From Colwellia sp. (GTDB taxonomy: Bacteria; Pseudomonadota; Gammaproteobacteria; Enterobacterales; Alteromonadaceae): a DNA stretch of 64,000 nt. The DNA lies in NCBI GenBank assembly GCA_020630795.1, contig JAHDIK010000009.1, positions 1 to 64,000 on the forward strand, written 5' to 3'. The position numbers and the translations under genes are program-made. Positions 1 to 8,662 of the stretch are shown one piece after another. How positions within the stretch are numbered: the stretch's first letter is position 1; each line of letters begins with the position of its first letter. The notes under the pieces are model-generated. The model saw only the letters and a program-made list of their open reading frames with translations, searched no databases and had not been told where the DNA came from.

Positions 1-53
1 GACACCGCCCTTTCACGGCGGTAACAGGGGTTCGAATCCCCTTAGGGATGCCA
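1..53 (+). tRNA. tRNA-Glu (anticodon TTC), 3' part only
   Basis: The 5' end lies outside the window. What remains is the anticodon arm (CCGCC stem, loop CTTTCAC with anticodon TTC, GGCGG), the T-arm with the invariant GTTCGAATCCC type sequence, the acceptor 3' strand and an encoded CCA ending at 53. The anticodon TTC reads Glu codons, and the arm matches the gammaproteobacterial tRNA-Glu sequence. The missing 5' half cannot be checked. Confidence 0.9.
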
Positions 54-81
54 CTTATTTTATAAGTGTAAATTGTGAAAT

Positions 82-109
82 AAAAAAACCGACTTATGTC
101 GGTTTTTTT
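82..109 (+). terminator. Rho-independent terminator after tRNA-Glu
   Basis: Stem AAACCGAC / GTCGGTTT around a TTAT-type loop, followed by a run of T. It is 28 bases after the tRNA CCA, so it ends the tRNA transcript. The left arm is preceded by an A run, so it could also work on the other strand, for tesA. Confidence 0.85.
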
Positions 110-237
110 ATGCCTGAAATTTACGCATTTTAGATATTCAATAATGTTTGACCTTAAAATTAGCCAAAGATCATATTACATTGGCTAATTTATATAGACG
201 ACCGTTACCTGAACTATTTTTATATGAGTTATCTAAG

Positions 238-867
238 TTAATCTTCTGCCGTTTTCATTATTTTCGCTAGTTCTTCTTCCACTAAGTTTGCTATTAATGG
301 TTGGGCTTTAGCGCTGGGGTGAATGCCGTCATCTTGCATCATCCCCGGTTTGAGAATGATGTCTTCAACGAAAAAGGGAAGTAGTGGTATATGTTTTTCT
401 TCAGCAACTGATGTAAAAACAGCTTCAAACATTTTGTTGTAGCGAGGACCATAGTTAGGTGGAATTTTTATTCCAAATAACGAAACTGGAATATTTCGCT
501 TTTCAGCAATGGCGATCATTTGTAACAAATTATTTTTAATTGTTTTTGGTGGTAAGCCTCTTAACCCGTCATTTCCACCTAATTCTATCAGTAAGTAATC
601 AATTTTTTCTTTGTCTAAAATTGCCGAAAGCCTAGATAAACCGCCACTTGTGGTTTCACCACTTACACTTGCATTTACAATGCTGTAAGGTGAATTTTTT
701 AACCTTAGTTTTTCATTTAGTATGTGAACCCAGCCTTCATTTGGTTGCATTCCATAACTTGCACTAACACTATCACCTAATAGTAAAATAGAATTAGTTC
801 CCCAAGCTTTGCTTACTGTGATCAAGTAGCAGAAAAATATTAACGTAATAATTGGATGTTTTTTCAT
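238..867 (-). CDS. tesA: TesA-type multifunctional acyl-CoA thioesterase I / lysophospholipase (SGNH hydrolase)
   Basis: Periplasmic esterase of the GDSL/SGNH family that hydrolyses acyl-CoA, acyl-ACP and lysophospholipid esters. With the start at 867 the product is 209 aa, close to E. coli TesA. Residues 1-22 form a signal peptide (Lys-rich start, hydrophobic core, then AWG). The four SGNH blocks are visible: GDS with Ser33, Gly70, GGND with Asn99, and DGIHP with Asp180 and His183. A longer open frame to 900 exists, but the ATG at 867 is followed directly by the signal peptide, so I chose it. This start codon overlaps that of ybbA on the other strand. Divergent tesA/ybbA is also the E. coli arrangement. 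Confidence 0.93.
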   Translation of the reverse strand: MKKHPIITLIFFCYLITVSKAWGTNSILLLGDSVSASYGMQPNEGWVHILNEKLRLKNSPYSIVNASVSGETTSGGLSRLSAILDKEKIDYLLIELGGNDGLRGLPPKTIKNNLLQMIAIAEKRNIPVSLFGIKIPPNYGPRYNKMFEAVFTSVAEEKHIPLLPFFVEDIILKPGMMQDDGIHPSAKAQPLIANLVEEELAKIMKTAED

Positions 868-1666
868 GAAGGTAAATTCCGAGTCTATATTAAAAGTCAA
901 TGGTTTAACTAAGTCTGTGCAGTTAGAAGGAAAAACATTATCTATATTACAGCCTGTTAATTTGCAGGTAAATGCAGGAGAAACTCTCGCAATTATAGGG
1001 TCTTCAGGTTCAGGAAAAACAACCTTATTGTCTATATTAGCAGGGTTAGATTTACCAACGTCTGGTGAAGTTTATATTAAAAACCATCCATTGCACCAGT
1101 TTAATGAAGAGCAACGAAGTCAAGTTCGTGCTGAACATGTAGGTTTTATTTTTCAGCAATTTTTATTGATTAACAGTTTAACAGCGCTCGAAAACGTAAT
1201 GTTACCTGCTGAATTAGCTAATATTGAAAACCCTAAAGAAAAAGGTATTGAGCTTTTAAAGTTAGTTGGCTTAGAGAACAGGCTTGAACATTTCCCTTCT
1301 CAGTTGTCTGGTGGAGAACAACAAAGAGTTGCGATTGCTCGTGCGTTTATTTCTCAGCCAGATATCTTATTTGCTGATGAACCAACAGGTAACCTAGATA
1401 CTAAAACAGGCAAATACATCGCAGATTTACTTTTTGATTTAAATGACAGGCTTGGTACAACATTAGTACTGGTTACTCATGATCCTAAACTAGCAGACCG
1501 ATGTGCAAGAAAAGTAGAAATGGATAGTGGGGTATTAACGGAAGCTTCAATTACATCTGATAGCGTTGTGAATGCAAATATTGCTAACGATCAAAACGCT
1601 CAAGAAGAACCTAACAACACAACTGCGAACAACGAAAAAGAAGAGGGCGCAGTATGTCCAACTTAA
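866..1666 (+). CDS. ybbA: YbbA-type ABC transporter ATP-binding subunit
   Basis: ATPase of the MacB/LolD-like (FtsX-partner) exporter family, acting at the cytoplasmic face of the inner membrane with YbbP. Of 266 aa, the Walker A is GSSGSGKTT at 45-53, the Q-loop lies near 97, the signature LSGGEQ is at 147-152, Walker B ILFADEP at 167-173 and the H-loop His205. Residues from about 230 onward form an Asn/Glu/Thr-rich tail that lies outside the usual domain. The stop overlaps the start of the permease gene by 13 bases, indicating translational coupling. The substrate is unknown; in E. coli the pair sits beside tesA, as here. Confidence 0.92.
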   Translation: MKVNSESILKVNGLTKSVQLEGKTLSILQPVNLQVNAGETLAIIGSSGSGKTTLLSILAGLDLPTSGEVYIKNHPLHQFNEEQRSQVRAEHVGFIFQQFLLINSLTALENVMLPAELANIENPKEKGIELLKLVGLENRLEHFPSQLSGGEQQRVAIARAFISQPDILFADEPTGNLDTKTGKYIADLLFDLNDRLGTTLVLVTHDPKLADRCARKVEMDSGVLTEASITSDSVVNANIANDQNAQEEPNNTTANNEKEEGAVCPT

Positions 1667-4194
1667 CAGGAAAATGGCTACAACAGTCACTCAGGTTACT
1701 GCATCACGAATTAAGAAAGGGTGAACTAACGATTGTTTTTCTTGCCATTGTTTTAGCAGTAGCTACGGTTTTTTCGCTTACAGGTTTTTCAGAACAGGTA
1801 AAACAAGCGCTAACGACTAACAGTGTTAATACATTAGCGGCAGATCGCGTGTTAAGAACAAGTAGCCTTATGTCGCCTGATATTAAAGCGGAATCTGAGC
1901 GACTAGGTTTTGGCTTTGCAAAAAAAGTATTGTTGAACTCAATGGTTTTTTCTGGTGACAAAATGCTGTTGTCAGACGTTGACGCTGTTACCGATGATTA
2001 TCCGCTACGTGGTGAACTTTTAGTTTCTACTTCAAAAGGCTCACAAGACATTAAGTCAGTAAAATCTCCCAAAGAAGGCACAGTATGGGTTGAGCAAAGC
2101 TTACTTGGGCGAATGGGAATAGCAGTAGGAGACACCGTTGAAATTGGAGTCGCGCCTTTTGTTATTGCAGGCGTTACATCCAACATACCTGATAAGGCTT
2201 TTGGAAGTGTGTTTTCAAATCCTAGCATTATCATGAATATAAACGACTTAGAGAAAACGGAACTTGTTCAACCAGGTAGCCGTATCTTTTATAAATACTT
2301 ATTTTCTGGTGAAAATGATGATTTAAAAGACTTCGATGAGTGGATTAAACCAAAACTTAACGAGTCGCAACGTTGGATTGATATAAAATCAAGCCAAAAC
2401 CGATTAGGTAAAACGCTTGATACCGCTGAAAAGTTTTTATCGTTGGCAAGTATGCTAGGTATTGTACTTGCTGCAATTGCCGTGGCGGTAGCAAGTCGAC
2501 GTTATGGCCAGCGTCATCAACCTACAGTTGCTGTATTTAAAGCCTTAGGTGCGTCGAATAAACATATTCAAAAAGTATATGTGCTTCATTGGTCACTCTT
2601 AAGTTTAATGAGTATATGTATTGGTTTATTGGTAGGTTATGGCTTACTACATTTAGGTATTATGGGGATTGAAAGCTATTTAGCTCTTGATTCAACGTCG
2701 CTAACACTACGACCTATTTTAATTGCGGTTGTTACAGGACTTATCTGTGCTGTAGCATTTGCTATTCACCCTATATCAAAGCTTATTGAAACATCTCCTA
2801 TCGCTGTGATTAAAGGTTTTGAATCGGGTAATAGTAAAAAGCTTAGCTTTTATCACGCAATACCATTAATAGCATTGTTTTTACTTCTTTATATTTTTAG
2901 TACAGACATATTAATGAGCCTTTCGCTGTTACTTGGTGGAGTATTGGTGTCTTTGATCTTGTTGGTTGTTGGTCGCTTTATTATGGGGCTTGGTAGAACT
3001 GCTGGAACAAAAGCTGGTAAGGCGCTTCATTTAGCCTTTGCGAATTTAAAACGCAGGGCAACTGAAAATAGCGTGCAGTTAGTTAGCTTTACTATTGCTA
3101 TAAAGCTATTGCTATTAATCACGGTAATGAAAAGTTCTATTTTATCGGAATGGCAGCAGCAAATGCCTGAAAATACGCCTAATCATTACTTGGTTAATAT
3201 TACCGATGATCAGGTTGGTGCAATATCTAACTTTGCTGAAAAAAATGACGTACCTACTGAAGGCTTTTTCCAAGTTTATCGTGGACGCCTATCAGCTATT
3301 GAAGGTGTGCCGACCATTAAAGTTCAAGATAAACCCAATGCGAGTCAAACGGATGAAGCAGGAGATGAAAAGCCTAAAGGTAGGCGTGGTATGGGCAGAG
3401 AACTCAGTTTAACATGGCGGGATACCCCATCGCCGTTAACTGAAGTGGTGGAAGGAGAGTGGTGGAAGCCAAATGATACTACTCCACAAGTTTCGGTAGA
3501 GAAGGAAGTTGCTGAACGATTAGAAATAAAAATTGGTGACGAACTTACATTTACTATTGGTTCTGATGTTTTCACGGTTCCCGTAACTAGCATTCGAGAT
3601 GTTAACTGGCAGAGTAGGCAGTTAAATTTCATCATGGTATTTAACAAGGCCACGTTGGAAAATTTACCAACTACATCTATTTCCGCATGGAAGGTGGTTC
3701 CTGAGAAAAAAGATTCAGTGTATGCGTTTCTTTCTCAATACCCAAGTGTGTCAATTATCGATGTTGATGCCATTATGAAGCAAGTAACGACCATGGTTGA
3801 CCAAATGACTATTGCAATAGAGCTGATACTTGTTTTGGTTGTTTTAGCAGGTAGTTTGGTATTAGTGGCGCAAGTTCAAGCGAGTATGGAAGAGCGTGAA
3901 CGAGAGCTTGCTATTCTTCGCACCTTAGGTGCAAAAGGTACGTTGTTGAGGAACAGTGTTCTTTTTGAGTTTTTAGCATTAGGCGCTGTTGCAGGGCTTA
4001 TGGCAAGTATTGCCATGGAAATAGCCGTTTTTGTTTTACAAACACAGGTGTTTGATATGACATTTTCGCTTCATCTTGAATTTTGGTTAGTCGGTATTCT
4101 TTCTGGAGCAGGCTTTGTCGGTGTAATAGGTATGTTAAGTTGTTGGCGTTTATTAAATTTATCGAGTGTTACGCTAATTAGACGAACAATGTAG
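1654..4194 (+). CDS. ybbP: YbbP-type ABC transporter permease (FtsX/MacB family)
   Basis: An 846-aa inner-membrane protein with the two FtsX-like halves expected for YbbP: a hydrophobic segment near 25-46, a large periplasmic region, a cluster of membrane helices around 255-470, a second large periplasmic region (about 495-710, containing a charged stretch with GDEKPKGRRG) and C-terminal helices 720-840. The motif ERERELAILRTLGA after a C-terminal helix is typical of FtsX-domain permeases. It overlaps ybbA and forms an operon with it. The role is probably mechanotransmission or lipid-related export; the substrate cannot be read from sequence. Confidence 0.9.
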   Translation: MSNLTGKWLQQSLRLLHHELRKGELTIVFLAIVLAVATVFSLTGFSEQVKQALTTNSVNTLAADRVLRTSSLMSPDIKAESERLGFGFAKKVLLNSMVFSGDKMLLSDVDAVTDDYPLRGELLVSTSKGSQDIKSVKSPKEGTVWVEQSLLGRMGIAVGDTVEIGVAPFVIAGVTSNIPDKAFGSVFSNPSIIMNINDLEKTELVQPGSRIFYKYLFSGENDDLKDFDEWIKPKLNESQRWIDIKSSQNRLGKTLDTAEKFLSLASMLGIVLAAIAVAVASRRYGQRHQPTVAVFKALGASNKHIQKVYVLHWSLLSLMSICIGLLVGYGLLHLGIMGIESYLALDSTSLTLRPILIAVVTGLICAVAFAIHPISKLIETSPIAVIKGFESGNSKKLSFYHAIPLIALFLLLYIFSTDILMSLSLLLGGVLVSLILLVVGRFIMGLGRTAGTKAGKALHLAFANLKRRATENSVQLVSFTIAIKLLLLITVMKSSILSEWQQQMPENTPNHYLVNITDDQVGAISNFAEKNDVPTEGFFQVYRGRLSAIEGVPTIKVQDKPNASQTDEAGDEKPKGRRGMGRELSLTWRDTPSPLTEVVEGEWWKPNDTTPQVSVEKEVAERLEIKIGDELTFTIGSDVFTVPVTSIRDVNWQSRQLNFIMVFNKATLENLPTTSISAWKVVPEKKDSVYAFLSQYPSVSIIDVDAIMKQVTTMVDQMTIAIELILVLVVLAGSLVLVAQVQASMEERERELAILRTLGAKGTLLRNSVLFEFLALGAVAGLMASIAMEIAVFVLQTQVFDMTFSLHLEFWLVGILSGAGFVGVIGMLSCWRLLNLSSVTLIRRTM

Positions 4195-4316
4195 TTATTT
4201 GTATGTACATAAGTACAATGAAACAATAGGTTAAGATCTTTCTTTAAATGTTAGTGATTAATATCATTTACTTTTGAGGCTTAGCCTTTTATTTATTATT
4301 TTTAAAGGTTTATTGC

Positions 4317-5363
4317 ATGAGTGTATTAGGGAAAACAGAAAGAGTTAAGAGTGAAGGTGTACTTAAAGTCTTGTTGGTTACCGCGGCTTTATTTGTAGTA
4401 CTTGCTGGTATTAAAACGGCAGCTAATATTCTCGTGCCATTCTTACTGTCGGTATTTGTCGCTATTATTTGTAATCCATTAATTGTAAAAGCGTCTAAAT
4501 ATAAAATCCCGAAACCTTTTGCTGTGGTCGCAATTATCGCGGTAATTATGCTGATAGCCTTGTCTTTAGGTGGGCTTGTTGGTAAATCGCTTCGAGAGTT
4601 GTCTGAATTGTTACCAGAGTATAAAGCTCAATTGAATGTTCAGTTTGTTTGGTTAACAAACAAATTGGCTGAGTACAATTTCCAAATATCATCTGAAATA
4701 TTGATGGAGTACTTTGACCCAAGTGCTGCAATGGGGTTAGCGGCTGATATGTTAAGTGGATTAGGTGGTGTAATGGCTAACCTATTTCTTATCATCATTA
4801 CGGTAATATTTATGTTGTTTGAAGCATCATCATTACCTAGAAAGTTACACTTAGCCCTAGACGATCCTGAAATGAGACTTCAGCAAATTGATCGCTTCCT
4901 AGAGTCGGTAAATAATTATTTAGCAATAAAAACACTGGTGAGTATTGGAACAGGTTGTTGTGTATCGTTTATGTTGTGGATGTTTGGCCTCGATTTTTAC
5001 TTGCTTTGGGGGGTTCTAGCGTTCTTGCTAAACTATATACCTAACATCGGTTCTATCATTGCGGCTGTCCCAGCAATGTCTTTAGCACTCCTTCAATTAG
5101 GTCCTGCACCTGCTGGTTTAATTGGTTTAGGGTACTTAACAATTAATACAGTGATGGGTAACGTTGTAGAGCCGAGATATTTAGGTAAAGGGCTTGGGTT
5201 ATCAACACTTGTGGTGTTTCTTTCGTTAATCTTTTGGGGCTGGTTATTAGGCACTGTTGGCATGCTACTGTCTGTTCCACTTACCATGATTATAAAAATC
5301 GGACTCGAAGCCTCACAAGAAGGGCGCTGGATTTCAGTGTTACTGTCTGGTGACGAAGACTAA
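4317..5363 (+). CDS. AI-2E family transporter, TqsA-like
   Basis: A 348-aa polytopic inner-membrane protein. Length and N-terminal pattern (three close hydrophobic segments, then a soluble segment about 95-150, then five further helices) match the AI-2 exporter family (TqsA/YdgG, PerM). Typical motifs are NILVPFLLSVFVAIICNPL near the N-terminus and the NYIPNIGSI element in the second half. Family members export autoinducer-2 or act as Na+/H+ antiporters; which applies is not decidable here. It stands alone, 121 bases after ybbP, so it may have its own promoter. Confidence 0.85.
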   Translation: MSVLGKTERVKSEGVLKVLLVTAALFVVLAGIKTAANILVPFLLSVFVAIICNPLIVKASKYKIPKPFAVVAIIAVIMLIALSLGGLVGKSLRELSELLPEYKAQLNVQFVWLTNKLAEYNFQISSEILMEYFDPSAAMGLAADMLSGLGGVMANLFLIIITVIFMLFEASSLPRKLHLALDDPEMRLQQIDRFLESVNNYLAIKTLVSIGTGCCVSFMLWMFGLDFYLLWGVLAFLLNYIPNIGSIIAAVPAMSLALLQLGPAPAGLIGLGYLTINTVMGNVVEPRYLGKGLGLSTLVVFLSLIFWGWLLGTVGMLLSVPLTMIIKIGLEASQEGRWISVLLSGDED

Positions 5364-5525
5364 CTAAGTATTAAATCTTACGTTTACTAACATTTATCAA
5401 CATTTTACCTACGGAACTTTTAGGTAATAGACAACATAATACAATCATTACATTAGAGCATGTTGATCTCTGCAGTATGATTTTTCAGTAGTTTAGTGGT
5501 TGTTTTAACAAGCTAGAATTTATTA

Positions 5526-5569
5526 AATGTGGTTGTCTCCACTTGAATAAGTGATAACGCTGTAAAAAC
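5526..5569 (+). repeat. Dispersed intergenic repeat, copy A (core)
   Basis: Core of a repeat that recurs in opposite orientation at 22445-22487. Both copies read AATGTGGTTGT, a CCAC arm, an A/G-rich stretch with GTG, then TAACGC.GTA; by eye about three quarters of positions agree. The GTGG/CCAC pair can form a short hairpin. It lies in the 389-base gap between the AI-2E transporter and the barrel protein. Weaker resemblance continues to about 5640 (AAGCGCT motifs). I see no open frame or terminator elsewhere in the gap (5364-5752). Confidence 0.5.
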
Positions 5570-5752
5570 AACCAATAAGCGCTGCCCTTTGGGGTCGTTT
5601 AAATGTGATTTACTCTGTGTTGAAGCGCTTTCAATTAGCATAACGATTATTCAATCATTTTGCTGCGATCAAACCATATTTAATTCGAACGAAATTTATA
5701 CTGCAAAGTTCACACGCTCGAGGCTAATTTATCTAAGCTAAAGGGTTGTATT

Positions 5753-6415
5753 GTGTTGTCGAGTCAAAAAAAATCATTTTCTAAGCTGTTTATACCAGCA
5801 GAAAAATCAGCAAAAAACGTACGTTCGATCGAATTTAAATCTGTGTGCATCGTGTTGTTTTTATGTATCACATTTTTTAGCCAAGACAGTAATGCTCATC
5901 AACGAAAAGGCGTATCAATTTATGTTATTAATGAACAAAACGTAAATGATTCTATTATTGGTTTCGGCGTATCGACACTTCATAAAGTAAATAATTCAGA
6001 CTTTGGTTTTGTTGTTGATTCGTCATTGTCTAATGCTGAAGTAGTGGATAATGATGGTTATGAGCAACATTATTTAGCATGGGAGCTCGGGGGGAAGGTT
6101 GGCTACTTTTCCGATGTGTTTTTATATGCTGAATTTGGTTTTGACTTTGGTGAACTAGCTTTTCAAGACCGAGATGAAGAGGAGTATTACACGTACGCGA
6201 GCGATGAAGGTTATTATGATGAATTTGACATCGATTTACGTCCGCGCCGTGATGATTATTCTAACGATATTGACGCTTATATAGGCGTAGGCACTGGAAT
6301 TCAATTAGGTCATATACAATTAACTGCTTATGCACGTTATCGACAAATTGACGGTGAATACTGGAAAGCGAATAATCAAGCATTCACCGGTTTTCGAGCC
6401 GCTATTGTGTTTTAA
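5753..6415 (+). CDS. Putative outer-membrane beta-barrel protein (unrecognised family)
   Basis: A 220-aa protein starting at a GTG with a good ribosome site (AAGGG seven bases upstream). A long basic N-terminus leads into a hydrophobic segment (about 29-44) and a likely signal cleavage site before AHQRKG. The rest is rich in alternating aromatic/glycine strands (for example GYEQHYLAWELGGKVGYF, VFLYAEFGFDFG), and the chain ends in a strand finishing with Phe (FRAAIVF), the classic barrel C-terminus. A strongly acidic, Tyr-rich loop at about 140-178 is unusual. Most likely a small porin-like or adhesion barrel; no function is assigned. Confidence 0.6.
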   Translation: MLSSQKKSFSKLFIPAEKSAKNVRSIEFKSVCIVLFLCITFFSQDSNAHQRKGVSIYVINEQNVNDSIIGFGVSTLHKVNNSDFGFVVDSSLSNAEVVDNDGYEQHYLAWELGGKVGYFSDVFLYAEFGFDFGELAFQDRDEEEYYTYASDEGYYDEFDIDLRPRRDDYSNDIDAYIGVGTGIQLGHIQLTAYARYRQIDGEYWKANNQAFTGFRAAIVF

Positions 6416-6435
6416 TTGAATGCTTATAGTAAAGG

Positions 6436-6876
6436 CTAAGCAACGAGGCGTTTAGCTTTTTGAAAAATCCGGATAATAGGATTTTCAGAAAAGCTAGGTG
6501 GTTGGTATTCATATGGCATAGACAGCATTGTAAAGCGTAATGAAAGTGTAGAACCATGCCCCCAAGGCCACCAAATAGCAACTAATGTTGGTTCGTTATT
6601 TTTAGGTGGAATAGTAAATAATTTCTGTTCTTTGGTAAGTTTTGTAATGTCGCCTAATTCTTCTTTAATTGAATTAGGCACATACTTTATAGAATCTTTG
6701 TCCCAACCGTGCGTAAAGTGAGATTCTAATTCATTCAATACTCTTTCTGCTTTACCGCTCGCAAACTCAGACAACAGCATGTTTTTTGAATCTTCCCATC
6801 GCCATGTAAGTAATTCGTTTAATGGCTCTATGATAGGTGTAGCTTCTTGTCTGATTTGTTTTTCACTGTATGACAT
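6436..6876 (-). CDS. Conserved hypothetical cytoplasmic protein
   Basis: I do not recognise this family. From the ATG at 6876 the product is 146 aa; a GTG at 6888 would add four residues. There is no signal peptide or membrane helix. Charged helices fill the first half (a heptad-like stretch at about 10-50). The C-terminal half contains a Trp/Gly motif, AIWWPWGHG, followed by strands. It converges on the barrel gene, with 20 bases between stops, and lies 30 bases downstream of rlmF, so it may be the last gene of a leftward unit with rlmF and the gene at 7908. Confidence 0.65.
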   Translation of the reverse strand: MSYSEKQIRQEATPIIEPLNELLTWRWEDSKNMLLSEFASGKAERVLNELESHFTHGWDKDSIKYVPNSIKEELGDITKLTKEQKLFTIPPKNNEPTLVAIWWPWGHGSTLSLRFTMLSMPYEYQPPSFSENPIIRIFQKAKRLVA

Positions 6877-6906
6877 TCTAACGATCACTTTTTATTGTTA
6901 TAAAAG

Positions 6907-7872
6907 CTAGCTAAAGCGTGTTTCACACCATAACTGCTTTTCTTGATTTGATAAAAAGCTCCATGCAATAAATCGACTGATTTTTTGTCCTTGTTCCATT
7001 TTTATAACTTTTACATTATTACATTTAGCTTTTTTTAATGCTAATTGCAACGCCTTAACGTGTTCTTTTTTCGACACTAAACTAGTAAACCATAGTACTT
7101 GGCTTTTATAGCGCTTACTTTCATTAATCATCTTTTTAATAAAAGCTAATTCGCCGCCTTCACACCAGAGTTCGTTGTTTTTTCCACCAAAATTGAGGTT
7201 ACTAGAAGATTCTTTTTGCTGGCGTGTGTTTTTATTAAGGTTTTTCCATTTTCGCTCCGTTCCAGAGAGTGCATCGTTAGCTGAACGGTGAAAAGGAGGG
7301 TTACACAAGGTAATATCAAAAATGTCGTTAGGTTGAATAATGTTATTAAATATATATTGTTCGTCAGGTTGTTTAATTATTGTTACATGGTTAGATAAAC
7401 AATTATTCTGTTCAACTATTTTTTGTGCTGAGTTTATTGATTCGGTATTGATGTCGGAACCGACAAAGTCCCATTCGTATTGGCTAGCTCCAATAATTGG
7501 GTAAATACAATTGGCGCCTGTACCTATATCTAGTGCTTTTATTGTTTGTTTATGAGGGATTTTGTTGTTGTTCGTTTCTTTAAGTAAATCAGCTAAATAG
7601 TGAATGTAATCAGCTCTTCCTGGAATTGGAGGGCATAAATACCCCTTTGGAAACTCCCAAAATGTTACACCATAATAGGCCTTTAACAAGGCGCAGTTAA
7701 GGTTTAATACTGCATTCGCGTTGGCAAAATCAATGGTGAGGGTGTTAAATTTATTACGGAAAACATATTGTTTTAACGCTTCATGCGCGGTGCACAATAT
7801 ATCAAAATCGTAACCCGCATTGTGTTTATTTCTTGAATGTAATTTTGGCGTTGACGTAGCTGGTTGAGTCAT
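6907..7872 (-). CDS. rlmF: 23S rRNA (adenine1618-N6)-methyltransferase RlmF
   Basis: Rossmann-fold methyltransferase that methylates A1618 of 23S rRNA using S-adenosylmethionine. It aligns along its whole length with E. coli RlmF/YbiN: the N-terminal HSRNKHNAGYDFD, the CPPIPGRADYIHYLADLL element, the SAM-binding ALDIGTGANCIYP, the catalytic N6-adenine motif NPPF near residue 190, and the LWCEGGELAFIKKM and WFTSLVS blocks. A TTG at 7878 is an alternative start two codons upstream; ATG 7872 follows GAGAGGA by ten bases and was preferred. Confidence 0.95.
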   Translation of the reverse strand: MTQPATSTPKLHSRNKHNAGYDFDILCTAHEALKQYVFRNKFNTLTIDFANANAVLNLNCALLKAYYGVTFWEFPKGYLCPPIPGRADYIHYLADLLKETNNNKIPHKQTIKALDIGTGANCIYPIIGASQYEWDFVGSDINTESINSAQKIVEQNNCLSNHVTIIKQPDEQYIFNNIIQPNDIFDITLCNPPFHRSANDALSGTERKWKNLNKNTRQQKESSSNLNFGGKNNELWCEGGELAFIKKMINESKRYKSQVLWFTSLVSKKEHVKALQLALKKAKCNNVKVIKMEQGQKISRFIAWSFLSNQEKQLWCETRFS

Positions 7873-7907
7873 TAGCAAAAAATCCTCTCATCATTGTGTA
7901 TACAGGA

Positions 7908-8381
7908 TTACGGCTTTTGACCTATTTTAAAGTTACCGTTTGATAAAAACTGCACGGTTTCTTTGCGTTTTTTTCCAATGAGTATTGAACCATCGTCCAT
8001 AAATAAGAAATTTTTCCAACAGCGTTTAAATACATTCCATGTAGTTTCTATTACGTTATTGCGTGCTGTACAGAAGTAGATAACCGTATTGGCATCCCAA
8101 TTAATATGTTCTGCCATTAGTGCTGGTAAGTCGCTTTCTTCGCTGTCCCAACGCTTTTCCCAATTATCGGTTTCTACCCACGTTTCTTTGTTAAATGCCC
8201 AATCTCCCTTTTTAAAAAAGTCAGGATGATCAACTTGCTTACTAATAAAAGTGTCCCACAACGTATTTGCACGAGCAGTGCTCATTGGTTTAATTTTTTG
8301 TAAATCGCTATCAGCAATAGGAAGGCTTTTATGCTTAAAAATCCAAGCATTTTTTAACTCATTAAGCGGTGTGTAGTTCAT
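7908..8381 (-). CDS. Conserved hypothetical protein, resembles DUF2947
   Basis: A 157-aa soluble protein without signal peptide or membrane segment, rich in Trp (KNAWIFKHKSLPI, WDTFISK, NWEKRWDSEESDLP). From memory, the N-terminal pattern (short Tyr-rich start, AWIFKHKSLP, then IKPMS.ARA..LW) matches the small gammaproteobacterial family DUF2947, for which no function is known. The assignment rests on recall and should be treated as tentative. It precedes rlmF by 35 bases on the same strand. Confidence 0.65.
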   Translation of the reverse strand: MNYTPLNELKNAWIFKHKSLPIADSDLQKIKPMSTARANTLWDTFISKQVDHPDFFKKGDWAFNKETWVETDNWEKRWDSEESDLPALMAEHINWDANTVIYFCTARNNVIETTWNVFKRCWKNFLFMDDGSILIGKKRKETVQFLSNGNFKIGQKP

Positions 8382-8594
8382 ATAGTTACGCTGCAGTAGG
8401 AAAGACCTGAGAATTATACAAGGGTAATAGATAAGTGTTAATGTTTATTCTTTCAAGAATGCGTGTTCTTTGTGTTAATCAAATTAAATTTTAGTGAGAA
8501 AATTGCGGTTTGTTTATAAAAAATAAAATATTTTCATTATTTTTTAAATAAAAATGAACTTATTGAAAACATGACGCTCTTATATAACGAGAGA

Positions 8595-8660
8595 CTTATT
8601 TCCCCCTTAGTATTTCATGTTTATTTATAACGCTTACTTTAAACAGTAAGCGTTTTTTTT
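8595..8660 (+). ncRNA. Candidate small RNA ending in an intrinsic terminator
   Basis: A strong rightward terminator at 8629-8660 has no rightward gene before it; the nearest upstream gene on either side is leftward. About 40 bases upstream lies a possible promoter: TATAAC (8583-8588), with TTATTG 17 bases before it or TTGAAA at 14 bases. The predicted transcript of about 65 nt starts near 8595, has a single-stranded TTTCCCCCTT segment and ends in the terminator hairpin, the architecture of an Hfq-type sRNA. The promoter is weak by consensus. Confidence 0.3.
8629..8660 (+). terminator. Strong Rho-independent terminator, rightward
   Basis: Perfect 10-base stem AACGCTTACT / AGTAAGCGTT with loop TTAAAC, then eight T. 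On the minus strand the stem is followed by ATAAAT instead of a T run, so the direction is rightward. It therefore does not serve the leftward GNAT gene ending at 8663. Confidence 0.85.
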
Positions 8661-8662
8661 GT

